NCBI GenBank assembly: GCA_025455885.1 | Contig: JALOLR010000004.1 | Coordinates: forward strand, 62,001 to 126,000 | Reading direction: 5' to 3' | Source of the DNA: Acidimicrobiales bacterium | GTDB taxonomy: Bacteria > Actinomycetota > Acidimicrobiia > Acidimicrobiales > Acidimicrobilacustridaceae | DNA length: 64,000 nucleotides | Shown: positions 15,013-24,662 of the stretch, piece after piece | Layout: every line of letters starts with the position of its first letter | Position numbering within the stretch: the stretch's first letter is position 1 | Notes under the pieces: generated by a model | The model's database searches: none | The model's input: the letters and a program-made list of their open reading frames with translations, nothing else | Told to the model about the DNA's origin: nothing | Position numbers and translations under genes: made by a program

Positions 15013-17310
15013 TCAGGCCGGTCCGACGGTGACCGGCACCCCGTTGAGGACGGCGTTGCCGGAGAGCGGGTCGAGCACCTCGGGGTCGGTCAGGATGTTG
15101 GCGTTCACGCCCGGGCGCGCTCCGGCCACGGTGAACGGGGCACCGGGGAGGTCGTGGCCCCACCCGTGCGGCAGGCTGACCACGCCCGGGCGGATGGCGT
15201 CGGTCACCTCCACCGTGGCCGTCACGGTCCCCACGCGGGAGGTCACGACGGCATCCGCGCCGTCGACGAGCCCCCGGCGCTCGGCGTCGTCGGGGTGGAC
15301 CTGCAGGGTGCAGCGGAACCTTCCTTTGGCCAGCACGTCGACGTTGTGCATCCAGGAGTTGTTCGACCGCAGGTGGCGCCGCCCGACCAGGACCAGATCG
15401 TCCCCGTTCCTCGCGGGGACGGCGTGCAGCGAGGCCTCCAGGCGTTCGAGGTCGGCGAGCACCGCCGACGGGGCCAGCTCCACGGTCCCCGACACCGTGC
15501 GCAGCGCCGCGGGCAGGCGAGGGGTGAGCGGACCGAGGTCGACGCCGTGGGGGTTGGCGGCCAGCACGTCGAGCGACAGCCCGTCCGGCACCGCGCCGAA
15601 CCAGTCGCCGGCGTGGCCCGTGCGGATCATCACGTCGACGAGGTGATCGACGGTCGTCCGGCTGGGATCGGCGGTGACCAGGGCCCGCAGCTCGTCGACC
15701 TCGCGCCCGCCGACGGGGGAGCCCGGTCGGTCGATCGCCGCCCGGAGGGCCCCGTCGAGGAGGAGGGCATCGAGGACGGCGGGGTCGTCGCCCGCCTCGG
15801 GTCCGGTGGCGATCAGGGCCAGGCGTCCCAGGATCTCGTGCTCCTGGGGGGCGTCGGTCGGGAACAGCGGGGGCGCCCACGAGGCGTGGTTGCGCACCGC
15901 CAGGGAGTAGAAGGCGAGGTGGTACTCGCTGCGTTCGAGGGCCGACGGCGGCGGCAGGATGACGTGGGCGTGGCGGGTGGTCTCGTTGCGGTACGGGTCG
16001 ACGCTGACCATGAAGTCGAGCCCGGCCAGCGCCCTGGCGAGGCGCTCGGAGCCGGGCGCCGAGAGGGCGGGGTTGCCGGCGACCGTGACCAGGGCCCGGA
16101 CCTGGCCCTCTCCCGGTGTCTCGATCTCGTCGGCCAGGGTGGCGACCGGGAACTCGCGCCGGACCTCGGGGTGGCCCTTCACCCGGCTGTGGTGGCGGCC
16201 GGTGGTGAACCCCCGACCGGAGCCCTTGCCACCCCCGCCGGCGTGGGCGGGCAGCGGGAACATCGCCCCCCCGGGCCGGTCGAGGTTGCCGGTCAGGGCG
16301 TTGAGCACGTCCACGGCCCAGGCCGCCACCGTGCCGAACTCGACGGTGTGGGTGCCGATGCGCCCGTAGACGGCCGCCGACGGGGCCGTGGCCACGGCGT
16401 GGACCATGGCGGAGATGCGCTCGGCGGGGATCCCGGTGACCGGGGCCACCCGCTCGGGGGTGAAGGGTTCGACGGCCCGCCGGACCTCGTCGATGCCGCT
16501 GAGGTGGCCGTCGAGGTCGCCGACCTCGACGAGCGAGTCGGCGAAGAGCGCGTTGAGCATGGCGACGAGCAGGAGCGCGTCGGTGCCCGGCACGATCGGC
16601 ACCCACTCGTCGGCGTGCTCGGCGGTCCGGGTCCGCCGGGGGTCGACGACCACCACCCTCCCGCCGCGGGCGCGGATGGCCTCCATCCGGGCCGGGAAGT
16701 CCGGGGCGGTGCACAGGCTGCCGTTGCTCTCGTAGGGGTTGGCGCCGAGCATCAGGAGGTGCGCGGTGCGGTCGAGGTCGGGCACGGGGATGAGGAGCGG
16801 GTCGCCGAACAGGTAGCCGCACGAGACGTGCTTGGGCATCTGGTCGACCGTCGACGCGGAGTAGATGTTCGCGGTGCCGAGTGCCCGGATCAGGGGTCCG
16901 TTGAAGATCGTGGGGCCGAGCGAGTGGATGCTCGGGTTCCCGAGGTAGATCGCCACGGCGTCGCGTCCGTGGGTGTCGATCACCCCTCGGAGCCCGGCCG
17001 CGACGACTGCGAAGGCCTCGTCCCACGACACCTCCTCCCACGTGGCGGTGGCGGCATCGTCGCCGTGGCGCACCAGTGGGCGTCGGAGGCGGTCCGGGTC
17101 GGTGTGCAGCCGGTGCAACGCCGAGCCCTTCGGGCAGATGAAGCCCCGGGAGAACGTGTTGTCGCGGTCGCCGCGGATGCGCACCACCTGCTCACCGCGG
17201 ACCGCCACCTCGAGCCCGCAGGTGGCCTCGCACAGCGGGCAGGTGCGGTGGTGGAGCGTGGTGCCCGGATCGGTCGCGGTGCTGGTCGGCGCGTCGGCGT
17301 CGTCGGTCAT
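15013..17310 (-). CDS. Molybdopterin oxidoreductase (formate dehydrogenase / Mop family, catalytic subunit)
   Basis: 765 residues. The N-terminal [4Fe-4S] motif is CPLCEATCGLEV with C24, C27, C31 and C59, followed by CPKG (K61), which places it in the DMSO-reductase/Mop superfamily. The molybdopterin-binding domains and the C-terminal domain (from about residue 640) follow in the normal order. A Cys in KHVSCGYLFG (about residue 150) is a possible Mo ligand, but I cannot assign it. No partner subunit, FdhD or Mo-cofactor genes are next to it, and the N-terminus has no twin-arginine signal, so it is likely cytosolic. Its substrate is unknown. Confidence 0.82.
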   Translation of the reverse strand: MTDDADAPTSTATDPGTTLHHRTCPLCEATCGLEVAVRGEQVVRIRGDRDNTFSRGFICPKGSALHRLHTDPDRLRRPLVRHGDDAATATWEEVSWDEAFAVVAAGLRGVIDTHGRDAVAIYLGNPSIHSLGPTIFNGPLIRALGTANIYSASTVDQMPKHVSCGYLFGDPLLIPVPDLDRTAHLLMLGANPYESNGSLCTAPDFPARMEAIRARGGRVVVVDPRRTRTAEHADEWVPIVPGTDALLLVAMLNALFADSLVEVGDLDGHLSGIDEVRRAVEPFTPERVAPVTGIPAERISAMVHAVATAPSAAVYGRIGTHTVEFGTVAAWAVDVLNALTGNLDRPGGAMFPLPAHAGGGGKGSGRGFTTGRHHSRVKGHPEVRREFPVATLADEIETPGEGQVRALVTVAGNPALSAPGSERLARALAGLDFMVSVDPYRNETTRHAHVILPPPSALERSEYHLAFYSLAVRNHASWAPPLFPTDAPQEHEILGRLALIATGPEAGDDPAVLDALLLDGALRAAIDRPGSPVGGREVDELRALVTADPSRTTVDHLVDVMIRTGHAGDWFGAVPDGLSLDVLAANPHGVDLGPLTPRLPAALRTVSGTVELAPSAVLADLERLEASLHAVPARNGDDLVLVGRRHLRSNNSWMHNVDVLAKGRFRCTLQVHPDDAERRGLVDGADAVVTSRVGTVTATVEVTDAIRPGVVSLPHGWGHDLPGAPFTVAGARPGVNANILTDPEVLDPLSGNAVLNGVPVTVGPA

Positions 17311-17365
17311 CGTGGCCCCCTTCCCGGGCCCAGGGTAGGGCCGTCTCCGTACCGACGACCCGGCC

Positions 17366-17371
17366 TAACCT
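17366..17371 (+). promoter_or_regulatory. -10 element of the GNAT/acyl-CoA synthetase gene, leaderless
   Basis: TAACCT is followed by seven bases and ATG 17379; no ribosome binding site lies between. Confidence 0.5.
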
Positions 17372-17378
17372 CTCGACC

Positions 17379-20102
17379 ATGGCGGAGCCCCTCGATCCCG
17401 CCCCCGGGCTCCCGGCCAACTACCCGGCCCGATGGGAGTTCGACGCCGTGCTGTCCGACGGCGGCACGGTCCACATCCGCCCGATCCGCCCCGACGACGC
17501 CGAGCGGGTGGCGGCCTTCCACGCCCGCCAGTCCCGGGAGAGCATCTACTTCCGCTACTTCAGCCCGATGCCCCGTCTCGGGCCCCGTGAGCTCGAGCGG
17601 CTGGTCAGGGTCGACTACGTCTCGCGCCTGGGCCTGGTGGCCGTCCTCGCCGGCGAGATCGTCGGGATCGCCAGCTACGACGCCTGGCACGACCGCAACG
17701 AGGCCGAGGTGGCCTTCATCGTCGACGACGAGCACCACGGCCGCGGCCTGGCCACCGCGCTGCTCGAGTACCTGCTCGTGGCGGCCCGCGAGAACGGCTT
17801 CGCCGGGTTGACCGCGCAGGTCCTGCCCACGAACCGGAAGATGCTGGGGGTCTTCCACCAGGTCGGGTTCCAGGTGTCCAGCGCGTTCGAGGAGGGCGTC
17901 GTCGAGGTGCACCTCGGCCTCGAACCCACCGATCATGCACGCGACCTGATGGCGCGCCGTGAGCAGCGGGCCGAGGCGGCATCGGTGGCCCGGCTGCTCG
18001 CCCCCCGGTCGATCGCCGTGATCGGCGCCGGACGCGAGCGTGGCGGCATCGGGCACGAGACCTTCCGGGCCCTCGTCGCCGGTGGGTACGACGGCACCGT
18101 CTACCCGGTCAACCCCGCCGGGGAGCACGTCGCCAGCGTGCGGGCCTACACGTCGGTGCTGGCCGTGCCCGACGAGGTCGACCTCGCCATCGTGGCGGTG
18201 CCGGCCGCGAACGTCCTCGACGTCGTCGACGAGTGCGGCACCAAACGGGTGGGCGGGCTCCTGGTGGTCAGCGCCGGGTTCGACCAGCTCCCCGAGGGGA
18301 CCGAGCGGCGGATCGTCGAACGGGCCAGGTCGGTGGGCATGCGCGTCCTGGGGCCCGAGTCGATGGGGATCATCAACACCGCCGGTGGGCTGTCGCTGCA
18401 CGGCACCTTCGCGCCGGTGCCCGTCCGCCCGGGCGGGGTGGGCTTCCTCACCCAGTCGGGCACGCTCGGGATCGCCGCGCTCGACCACGCGCACCGCCTC
18501 GGCGTGGGGATCTCCCAGTTCGTCGACGTCGGCGCCAAGCTCGACGTGTCGGGCAACGACCTGCTCCAGTACTGGGCCGCCGACGACGACACACGGGTCG
18601 TCGCCCTGTTCCTCGAGTCGTTCGGCAACCCCCGCAAGTTCACCCGCATCGCCCGGTCCCTCGCCCGCCGGACCCCGATCGTGGCGGTGAAGAGCGGGCT
18701 GCGCGGACCCACCCGCTTCTCGTCGGGACCCGAGGGGCTGTCGGCGGCCTGGCCGACGGACGCCACCGTGGCCGCCCTGCTCGCCCAGAGCGGCGTGATC
18801 CGCGTGGGCACCGCCTCGGAGCTCTTCGACGTCGCCCGGGTCCTCGAGGCCCAACCCGTCGCCACGGGTCGCCGGGTGGCGGTCGTGAGCAACGCCCGGG
18901 GTGCCGCGGTGCTGGCCGCCGACGCCTGCCTCGGCGCGGGGCTCTCCACACCGGCGTTGGATCCGGCCGCGACGCAGGAGCTGCGCCGCGCCGTTCCGAC
19001 CGGGGCGTCCCTCACCAACCCCCTCGACCTGACCTGGGAGGCGGGCCCGGATGCCTACGAGGCCGCGGTCGCGGCGTCGCTGGGCGACCCGGACATCGAT
19101 GCGGTGATCGTGGTCTACGCCCCGCCCGTGCGCCCCGACCACGGCGCGGTGGCCTCGGCGGTGGCCCGGGCGGCGGCGAACGCCGGGGCCGACAAGCCCG
19201 TCGTGGCCACCTTCCTGGGCAACGAGCCGGGCATCGAGGTGGTCGACGGGTTCCGCCTCCCGCTGTTCCGCTTCCCGAGCGAGGCGGCGGGCGTGCTGGG
19301 CAGGATCGCCGAGTACGGCGAGTGGCGGGCCCGTCCGGAGGGGACGGTGCCCGGCGCCGAGGACCTCGGCCTCGACGTCGACGCCGTGCGCTCGATGGTC
19401 GCCGAGGTGCTCGTCGACCATCCCGACGGTCGATGGCTGGGTCGCGCCGAGGCCTCGATGCTGCTGGCCGCGGCCGGCATCGCCGTCTGCCCGACCGTGA
19501 TCGTGGGCTCGGTCGACGAGGCGGTCGCGGCCGCCGACACGATGGGCTTCCCGTTGGTGCTCAAGGCCACCGGGGTCGGTCACTACCACCGCGGCGAGGA
19601 GGGCGGGGTGGCCCTCGACCTACGCGACACCGGCTCGCTGCGCGCCGCGTACGAGCGGATGGCGGCGTCGCTCGGTGACGCCATGCACCCCGCCGTGGTG
19701 CAGCGGATGGCGTCGCCCGGCGCCGACGTGCTCGTCGTCGGCCACCAGCACGCGGCGTTCGGTGGGGTGGTCAGCGTCGGGCTCGGTGGGTCGATGGCGT
19801 TCGCCACCGCCGATCTCCCCGTGCGGGTGCTGCCGCTCTCCGACACCGACGCCGCCGAGGTGGTGGCCTCGTCGCCGGTGCGAGCGTTGCTCGACGGCGA
19901 GGGTGAGGACGGGCGCACCCACGTGGCGCTCGAGGAGCTGTTGGTGGCGTTCGCCGTGGTGCTCGAGCAGGTGCCCGAGCTGGCCGACGTGATGCTCAAC
20001 CCGGTGATCGTGGGTGACCAGGGTGCGGTGGTCACCGACGCCTGGATCCGGGTGGCGCCCTACCGTCTCGACCCCGACGTCGGCATCCGGCGGCTGAGTT
20101 GA
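17379..20102 (+). CDS. Bifunctional GNAT acetyltransferase / ADP-forming acyl-CoA synthetase-like (Pat-type protein acyltransferase)
   Basis: The 907-residue protein begins with a GNAT domain (about 30-185: VHIRPIRPDDAERV, then AFIVDDEHHGRGLATALLEY for acetyl-CoA binding). It is followed by a CoA-binding domain (RSIAVIGAGRERGGIGHETF, about 207), a succinyl-CoA-ligase-like domain, and an ATP-grasp domain in the last 230 residues (LGRAEASMLLAAAGI onward). This is the gene layout of actinobacterial Pat-type protein lysine acetyltransferases, where the synthetase part senses acyl-CoA rather than making it; I cannot tell whether it is catalytic here. The gene is alone on the + strand. Confidence 0.85.
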   Translation: MAEPLDPAPGLPANYPARWEFDAVLSDGGTVHIRPIRPDDAERVAAFHARQSRESIYFRYFSPMPRLGPRELERLVRVDYVSRLGLVAVLAGEIVGIASYDAWHDRNEAEVAFIVDDEHHGRGLATALLEYLLVAARENGFAGLTAQVLPTNRKMLGVFHQVGFQVSSAFEEGVVEVHLGLEPTDHARDLMARREQRAEAASVARLLAPRSIAVIGAGRERGGIGHETFRALVAGGYDGTVYPVNPAGEHVASVRAYTSVLAVPDEVDLAIVAVPAANVLDVVDECGTKRVGGLLVVSAGFDQLPEGTERRIVERARSVGMRVLGPESMGIINTAGGLSLHGTFAPVPVRPGGVGFLTQSGTLGIAALDHAHRLGVGISQFVDVGAKLDVSGNDLLQYWAADDDTRVVALFLESFGNPRKFTRIARSLARRTPIVAVKSGLRGPTRFSSGPEGLSAAWPTDATVAALLAQSGVIRVGTASELFDVARVLEAQPVATGRRVAVVSNARGAAVLAADACLGAGLSTPALDPAATQELRRAVPTGASLTNPLDLTWEAGPDAYEAAVAASLGDPDIDAVIVVYAPPVRPDHGAVASAVARAAANAGADKPVVATFLGNEPGIEVVDGFRLPLFRFPSEAAGVLGRIAEYGEWRARPEGTVPGAEDLGLDVDAVRSMVAEVLVDHPDGRWLGRAEASMLLAAAGIAVCPTVIVGSVDEAVAAADTMGFPLVLKATGVGHYHRGEEGGVALDLRDTGSLRAAYERMAASLGDAMHPAVVQRMASPGADVLVVGHQHAAFGGVVSVGLGGSMAFATADLPVRVLPLSDTDAAEVVASSPVRALLDGEGEDGRTHVALEELLVAFAVVLEQVPELADVMLNPVIVGDQGAVVTDAWIRVAPYRLDPDVGIRRLS

Positions 20103-20139
20103 CGAAGTCCGGATCGCCGCCGCGGCGCGGCCGTCGCCG

Positions 20140-21276
20140 TCACCGCGGCAGGGCGAGGATGCGGTCGCCGACGATGTTGCGCAGGATCTCGGTGGTGCCG
20201 CCCATGATCGTGTAGGCGGGTGCGTAGCAGGCGTTGCGCGAGACCCGGTTCCACAGGAGCGCCTCGGGCCCGACGACGGCGGCGCAGAAGCCCGCCACCT
20301 CCTGTTCGAACTCCGTGCAGATCGTCTTGGTGGCCGCCGAGAACCCTGCCGGGGCCTGGCCGAGAGCCTCGCGCAGCACCAGCAGCCGCCCGATCCGGTA
20401 CATCGACTCGAGGTGGGCGACCCGTTGGCGCACCCTCGGGTCGTCGGTGTCGGCGCGGGGGAGGACGGCGTCGTAGAGCGCTCGGTTGCTGACCAGGCGG
20501 TCGATGCCGCCGCGCTCGTGCTCCATCTGGCGCATGACCTGGCGGAAGCTGTCGTTCTCGACGCCCACGAGGTTCTCGGCGGGCACCCGGACGCCGTCGA
20601 AGCGCAACTCGCAGAAGTGGGCGTTGCCGGTGGCGTCGACGATCGGGCGGATCTCGACGCCCGGGCCGTGCAGGTCGACCAGGAACTCCGAGAGGCCTCG
20701 GTGGGGCGGAGCCGTCGGGTCGGTGCGGGCGATGAGGTAGCACCAGTCGGCGTGGGCGGCCCCGCTGTTCCAGACCTTGGCGCCGTCCACGATCCACTCG
20801 TCGCCGTGGCGCACGGCGCGGGTCGTGATCGAGGCGACGTCGGAACCGGCGTCGGGCTCGCTCATGCCGATGCTCCACGCCGACCGGCCCTGGAGGATCT
20901 CGGGCAGGAAACGTCGGCGTTGGTCGGGGCTGCCGTACTGGAGGAGCGTCGGCCCGATCTGGCGGTCGGCGAACCAGGACGTGGCGATGGGGGCGCCCCC
21001 GGCGATGAGCGCCTCGTAGACCACGAACCGTTCGAGCGCGGTGCGGCCGTGACCGCCGTCCTCGACCGGCCAGGTCATCCCGATCCACTCGCGGCGGGCC
21101 AGTTCGAGGGAGAAGGCCCGCGAGGCCCCGATGAGCCAGGAGTCCTCGGGGACGGCGAAGTCGGTCCCCATCGGGTCGGGCGTCGAGCCCCGATCGGTCC
21201 GTCCCGCCCACTCGCGAGCCACGCCCTCGGCCTCGGCGCGCAGGGCGAGCAGTTCGTCGGGCCAGGCGAAGTCCAT
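20140..21276 (-). CDS. Acyl-CoA dehydrogenase family protein
   Basis: The 378-residue protein shows the acyl-CoA dehydrogenase fold: SIGMSEPDAGSDVASITTRA, the FAD-binding middle domain (DEWIVDGAKVWNSGAAHADW), and a C-terminal domain ending YTIMGGTTEILRNIVGDRIL. It oxidises an acyl-CoA with FAD and passes electrons to ETF. Glu in the C-terminal GGTTEILR is in the usual place for isovaleryl/medium-chain types but I cannot name the substrate. ATG 21276 is the start I prefer; an in-frame GTG 21294 is possible. The SbtA gene begins 32 bases upstream on the same strand but no other fatty-acid gene is adjacent. Confidence 0.88.
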   Translation of the reverse strand: MDFAWPDELLALRAEAEGVAREWAGRTDRGSTPDPMGTDFAVPEDSWLIGASRAFSLELARREWIGMTWPVEDGGHGRTALERFVVYEALIAGGAPIATSWFADRQIGPTLLQYGSPDQRRRFLPEILQGRSAWSIGMSEPDAGSDVASITTRAVRHGDEWIVDGAKVWNSGAAHADWCYLIARTDPTAPPHRGLSEFLVDLHGPGVEIRPIVDATGNAHFCELRFDGVRVPAENLVGVENDSFRQVMRQMEHERGGIDRLVSNRALYDAVLPRADTDDPRVRQRVAHLESMYRIGRLLVLREALGQAPAGFSAATKTICTEFEQEVAGFCAAVVGPEALLWNRVSRNACYAPAYTIMGGTTEILRNIVGDRILALPR

Positions 21277-21308
21277 GGGCTTCGATGCTGGCACAGCCTC
21301 GCCGTGGC

Positions 21309-22418
21309 TCAGGTGCCGAGGACCCCGGCGACGGCGTAGTAGAGCGGGATGCCGAGCACGATGTTGAACGGGAACGTCACGCCGAGCGCCAACGTGAAGT
21401 AGCGGCTCGGCCGGGCCTCGGGGATGGCGTAGCGGATCACCGCCGGCACCACGATGTAGCTCCCGCTCGCCGCGAGGACGGCGAGGAGGGTGAGGTCGCC
21501 GACGTCGAGGCGCAGCGCCCCGCCGATGAGGAACGCCAGCCCTGCGCCGACGAGGGGCATGGCGATGCCGAAGGCGATGAGGAACGGCCCCACGTCGCGC
21601 ACCTCCCGGAGCTGGCGGGCGACGAGCAGACCCATCTCGAGGAGGAAGAAGGCCAGGAGCCCCTTGAAGATCCCGTTCACGAACGGGTCCATGGCCTCGC
21701 CGCCGGCGGTGCCGCTGACCACCCCGATCACCATCGAGCCGATCAGGAGGAGGTGGGCGCCGTCGGTGAACGCCTCGCGCAGCACCTCCTTGATGGACAG
21801 GGGCGCCCCCGCGTGGGGGTCGGGGCCCTCGTCGGGGCCGCGGTGGCCCGAGGCGTGGTCGGCCTCGGGGACGATCGTCCGGGCGTCTTTCACGGCGAGG
21901 TCTCTCACCACCGATCCGGCCGGCTCGGGGCCGACGGACTCGGTGCCCGTGGCCTCGCGACCCCGCACCCACGTGGCGAGCAGGACGGCCATGATGATCG
22001 CCGGTGACTCCATGAGCACGAGGGCCACCGTGAGGTACCCGCCGGCGGCGTCGCCCCGGGCGGCCACGAACTGCGAGGCCGTGACGAACGTGACCGCGCT
22101 CACCGAGCCGTACGTGGCGGCGATCGCCGCGGCATCGAACGCGTTCACCCGTCGCCGCAGGGCGAGGAAGGCGAGAGCGGGGATCACGGTGGCCAGCACG
22201 AGGGCGGCCCCCACGACCTTGAACACGTCGCCCGAGAGGCCGGCGTCACCGAGGGCCTGGCCGCCCTTGAAGCCGAGCGCCATGAGCAGGTAGAGCGAGA
22301 GGAACTTCGCCACGGGCGCCGGGATCTCGAGGTTCGACCGGATCAGGCCCACGAAGACGCCGAGGAAGAAGAAGAGGACCGCCGGATCGGTGAGGTTCTT
22401 GATGACGCTGGCGTCCAC
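21309..22418 (-). CDS. sbtA: Sodium-dependent bicarbonate transporter, SbtA family
   Basis: The 369-residue protein is predicted to have ten membrane helices. It begins with VDASVIKNLTDPAVLFFFLG and has LSLYLLMALGFKGGQAL, followed by the YGSVSAVTFVTASQF motif, typical of SbtA. A cytoplasmic acidic loop of about 45 residues (around 170-215) separates two helix groups, as in cyanobacterial SbtA. It would import HCO3- with Na+. GTG 22418 has AGAGGA upstream. No SbtB partner gene is near it. Confidence 0.85.
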   Translation of the reverse strand: MDASVIKNLTDPAVLFFFLGVFVGLIRSNLEIPAPVAKFLSLYLLMALGFKGGQALGDAGLSGDVFKVVGAALVLATVIPALAFLALRRRVNAFDAAAIAATYGSVSAVTFVTASQFVAARGDAAGGYLTVALVLMESPAIIMAVLLATWVRGREATGTESVGPEPAGSVVRDLAVKDARTIVPEADHASGHRGPDEGPDPHAGAPLSIKEVLREAFTDGAHLLLIGSMVIGVVSGTAGGEAMDPFVNGIFKGLLAFFLLEMGLLVARQLREVRDVGPFLIAFGIAMPLVGAGLAFLIGGALRLDVGDLTLLAVLAASGSYIVVPAVIRYAIPEARPSRYFTLALGVTFPFNIVLGIPLYYAVAGVLGT

Positions 22419-22486
22419 GCACGGTCCTCTCGTTCAGCGCGCGGCGACGCTACCGGCCACCGACCGGCGCGGGGAAAACGGGACGA

Positions 22487-23359
22487 TCAGCGGGCCGCGG
22501 CGTCGGTCACGAGGCGGACCGCGATCCGCTCGGCGAGCACGTCGCCGCCGACCTCGCCGCGAACGACGGTGACGGCCTGCCCGGCCAGCAGCACCCGGTC
22601 CTCCACGACGGTGACCCGCACCGCGCCGCCGCGGGTCGAGAGCTGGCGGGCGAGGAGGTCGGACTTGGCGAACCGCTCCGCCCAGAACGGGCCGAGCGTG
22701 GTGTGCGACGAGCCCGTGACGGCGCCCTCGTCGACGCCGATGGCGGGAGCGAAGTAGCGAGAGACCATGTCGTACAGGCCTTCGCCGACGGCGGTCACGA
22801 TGACGCCGTGGGGCACGTCGTCGTCCTTCAGCGCGGCCAGCGCCCGGTGGTCCGGTCGCAGGGCCCGCACGGTGTCGGCGGAGTCGGTCTCGACGAGCCA
22901 GTCCTCGCGACCCCGGGCGACGGTCACCACCTCGGGGTGACCCAGCGCGGCGAGCAGGCCCGGCGGCGGCTCGGTCTCGACGGGCGGGTCGGCGGGGAAG
23001 CCGATCTCGATCCAGCCGTCGTGGCCGACCTGGGCCACCAGCACCCCCGAGAGGGTGACGAAGCGCAGCCGGGGCGCGTCGACCCCGAGATCGGTCACGA
23101 GGTGGTGGGCGGCGGCGAGGGAGGCGTGCCCGCCCAGCTCGACCTCGGTGGTCGGGGTGAACCAGCGCATCGCCCAGGTGGGGTCGTCGTCGCCGTCGGT
23201 GATGCGGTGGAGGAAGGCGGTCTCGGTCTGGTTCAGCTCGGCGGCGATGGCCTGCATCCACTCCTCGGCGAGGGGCTCGTCGAGCACGCACACCGCGGCA
23301 GGGTTCCCCCCGAAGGGACGTTCGGTGAAGGCGTCGACGAGGACGACCGGGAGGCTCAT
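22487..23359 (-). CDS. PhzF family isomerase-like protein
   Basis: The 290-residue protein has the PhzF/diaminopimelate epimerase fold. It has PFGGNPAAVCVLD, NQTETAFL with the catalytic-type Glu (E47), ELGGHASLAAAHHL, and VDEGAVTGSSHTTLGPF. Despite the phenazine name, most such proteins are isomerases of unknown substrate and no phenazine genes are here. Its start is 35 bases downstream of the citrate synthase stop on the same strand, so it is probably cotranscribed with it. Confidence 0.85.
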   Translation of the reverse strand: MSLPVVLVDAFTERPFGGNPAAVCVLDEPLAEEWMQAIAAELNQTETAFLHRITDGDDDPTWAMRWFTPTTEVELGGHASLAAAHHLVTDLGVDAPRLRFVTLSGVLVAQVGHDGWIEIGFPADPPVETEPPPGLLAALGHPEVVTVARGREDWLVETDSADTVRALRPDHRALAALKDDDVPHGVIVTAVGEGLYDMVSRYFAPAIGVDEGAVTGSSHTTLGPFWAERFAKSDLLARQLSTRGGAVRVTVVEDRVLLAGQAVTVVRGEVGGDVLAERIAVRLVTDAAAR

Positions 23360-23393
23360 GCGTTCGCGGCGGTGGGGGTGGGGTGGCCGGGGT

Positions 23394-24662
23394 TCAGCGG
23401 TCGCCGAGGTCGACGTAGTCGCGCACGACCGGCCCTGCGTAGAGCTGGCGGGGCCGGGCGATGCGACTGTTCTGGTCGAGCATCTCCTGCCAGTGGGCCA
23501 GCCACCCCGACACGCGAGGGATGGCGAAGAGCACGGTGAACATCTCCATCGGGAAGCTCATCGCCTGGTAGATGAGCCCGGAGTAGAAGTCGACGTTCGG
23601 GTAGAGCTTGCGGCTCACGAAGTAGTCGTCGCTCAGGGCTGTCTCCTCGAGCTTGAGGGCGATGTCGAGCAGCGGGCTCTTGCCGGTGACCTCGAAGACC
23701 TCGTAGGCCACCTCCTTGATGATCTTGGCCCGGGGGTCGTAGTTCTTGTACACCCGGTGACCGAAGCCCTGGAGGCGCCCCTTGCCGGCCTTGACGTCGG
23801 CGATGAAGGGCTCCACGTTCTCGATCGACCCGATCTCGGTGAGCATGCGGATCACGGCCTCGTTGGCACCGCCGTGGCGGGGACCGTAGAGAGCCGCAGC
23901 GGCGGCCGCGGTGGCGCTGTAGGGATCGGCGTGGGAGGACCCCACCACGCGCATCGCCGTGGTGGAGCAGTTCTGCTCGTGGTCGGCGTGGAGGATGAAC
24001 AGCACGTCGAGCGCGTGGGAGAGCACCGGATCGGGCTCGTAGTGCGGCTCGGCGACCTTCCACATCATCGACAGGAAGTTGGAGCAGAAGTCCAGGTTGT
24101 TGTCCGGGTAGACGAAGGGCATGCCCACGCTGTGACGGTGGGCGCCGGCGGCGATCGTCGGCATCTTGGCGATCAACCGGATGATCTGCTTGTAGCGGTT
24201 CTCGGGATCGCCGATGTCCTTGGCGTTCGGGTAGAAGGTGCTCAGCGCGGCCAGCGTGGACACCATGATCCCCATGGGGTGGGCGTCGTGGTGGAAGCCC
24301 TCCATGAAGCGCTTGCGCACGTTCTCGTGGATGAACGTGTGGTACGTGATGTCGTGCTGCCAGACGGCGAACTGCTCCTCGGTGGGGAGCTCGCCGTGCA
24401 GCAGCAGGTAGGCGACCTCGAGGTAGCTCGACTTCTCGGCGAGCTGCTCGATGGGGTAGCCCCGGTAGCGCAGGATGCCGGCTTCGCCGTCGAGTTCGGT
24501 GATGGAGCTCTCGGCGGCGGCGGTGGTCGAGAAGGAGGGGTCGTAGAACCACAGGCCCGGCACCAACTTGGCCCATTGGGCGGCGTCGACGCCGCCGTTG
24601 GTGATCGGGATCTCGATCGTCTCACCGGTGCGGTTGTCGGTGATGGTCACGCTCTCGGTCAC
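23394..24662 (-). CDS. gltA: Citrate synthase
   Basis: 422 residues if started at GTG 24662, which has GGAG at 24668-24671 on the minus strand; a GTG at 24692 would add ten residues. It condenses acetyl-CoA and oxaloacetate in the TCA cycle. The active-site motifs HADHEQNCSTTAMR and GFGHRVYKNYDPRA are present and intact, as is the HRHSVGMPF loop. It is the type common in actinobacteria (about 420-435 residues). The 137 bases upstream contain no recognisable riboswitch. Confidence 0.96.
   Translation of the reverse strand: MTESVTITDNRTGETIEIPITNGGVDAAQWAKLVPGLWFYDPSFSTTAAAESSITELDGEAGILRYRGYPIEQLAEKSSYLEVAYLLLHGELPTEEQFAVWQHDITYHTFIHENVRKRFMEGFHHDAHPMGIMVSTLAALSTFYPNAKDIGDPENRYKQIIRLIAKMPTIAAGAHRHSVGMPFVYPDNNLDFCSNFLSMMWKVAEPHYEPDPVLSHALDVLFILHADHEQNCSTTAMRVVGSSHADPYSATAAAAAALYGPRHGGANEAVIRMLTEIGSIENVEPFIADVKAGKGRLQGFGHRVYKNYDPRAKIIKEVAYEVFEVTGKSPLLDIALKLEETALSDDYFVSRKLYPNVDFYSGLIYQAMSFPMEMFTVLFAIPRVSGWLAHWQEMLDQNSRIARPRQLYAGPVVRDYVDLGDR

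Noticed and set aside
15154-17811. 885-codon plus-strand open frame
   Set aside because: It is opposite the molybdopterin oxidoreductase and rich in Gly/Arg/Val repeats; the minus-strand gene has the iron-sulfur motif.
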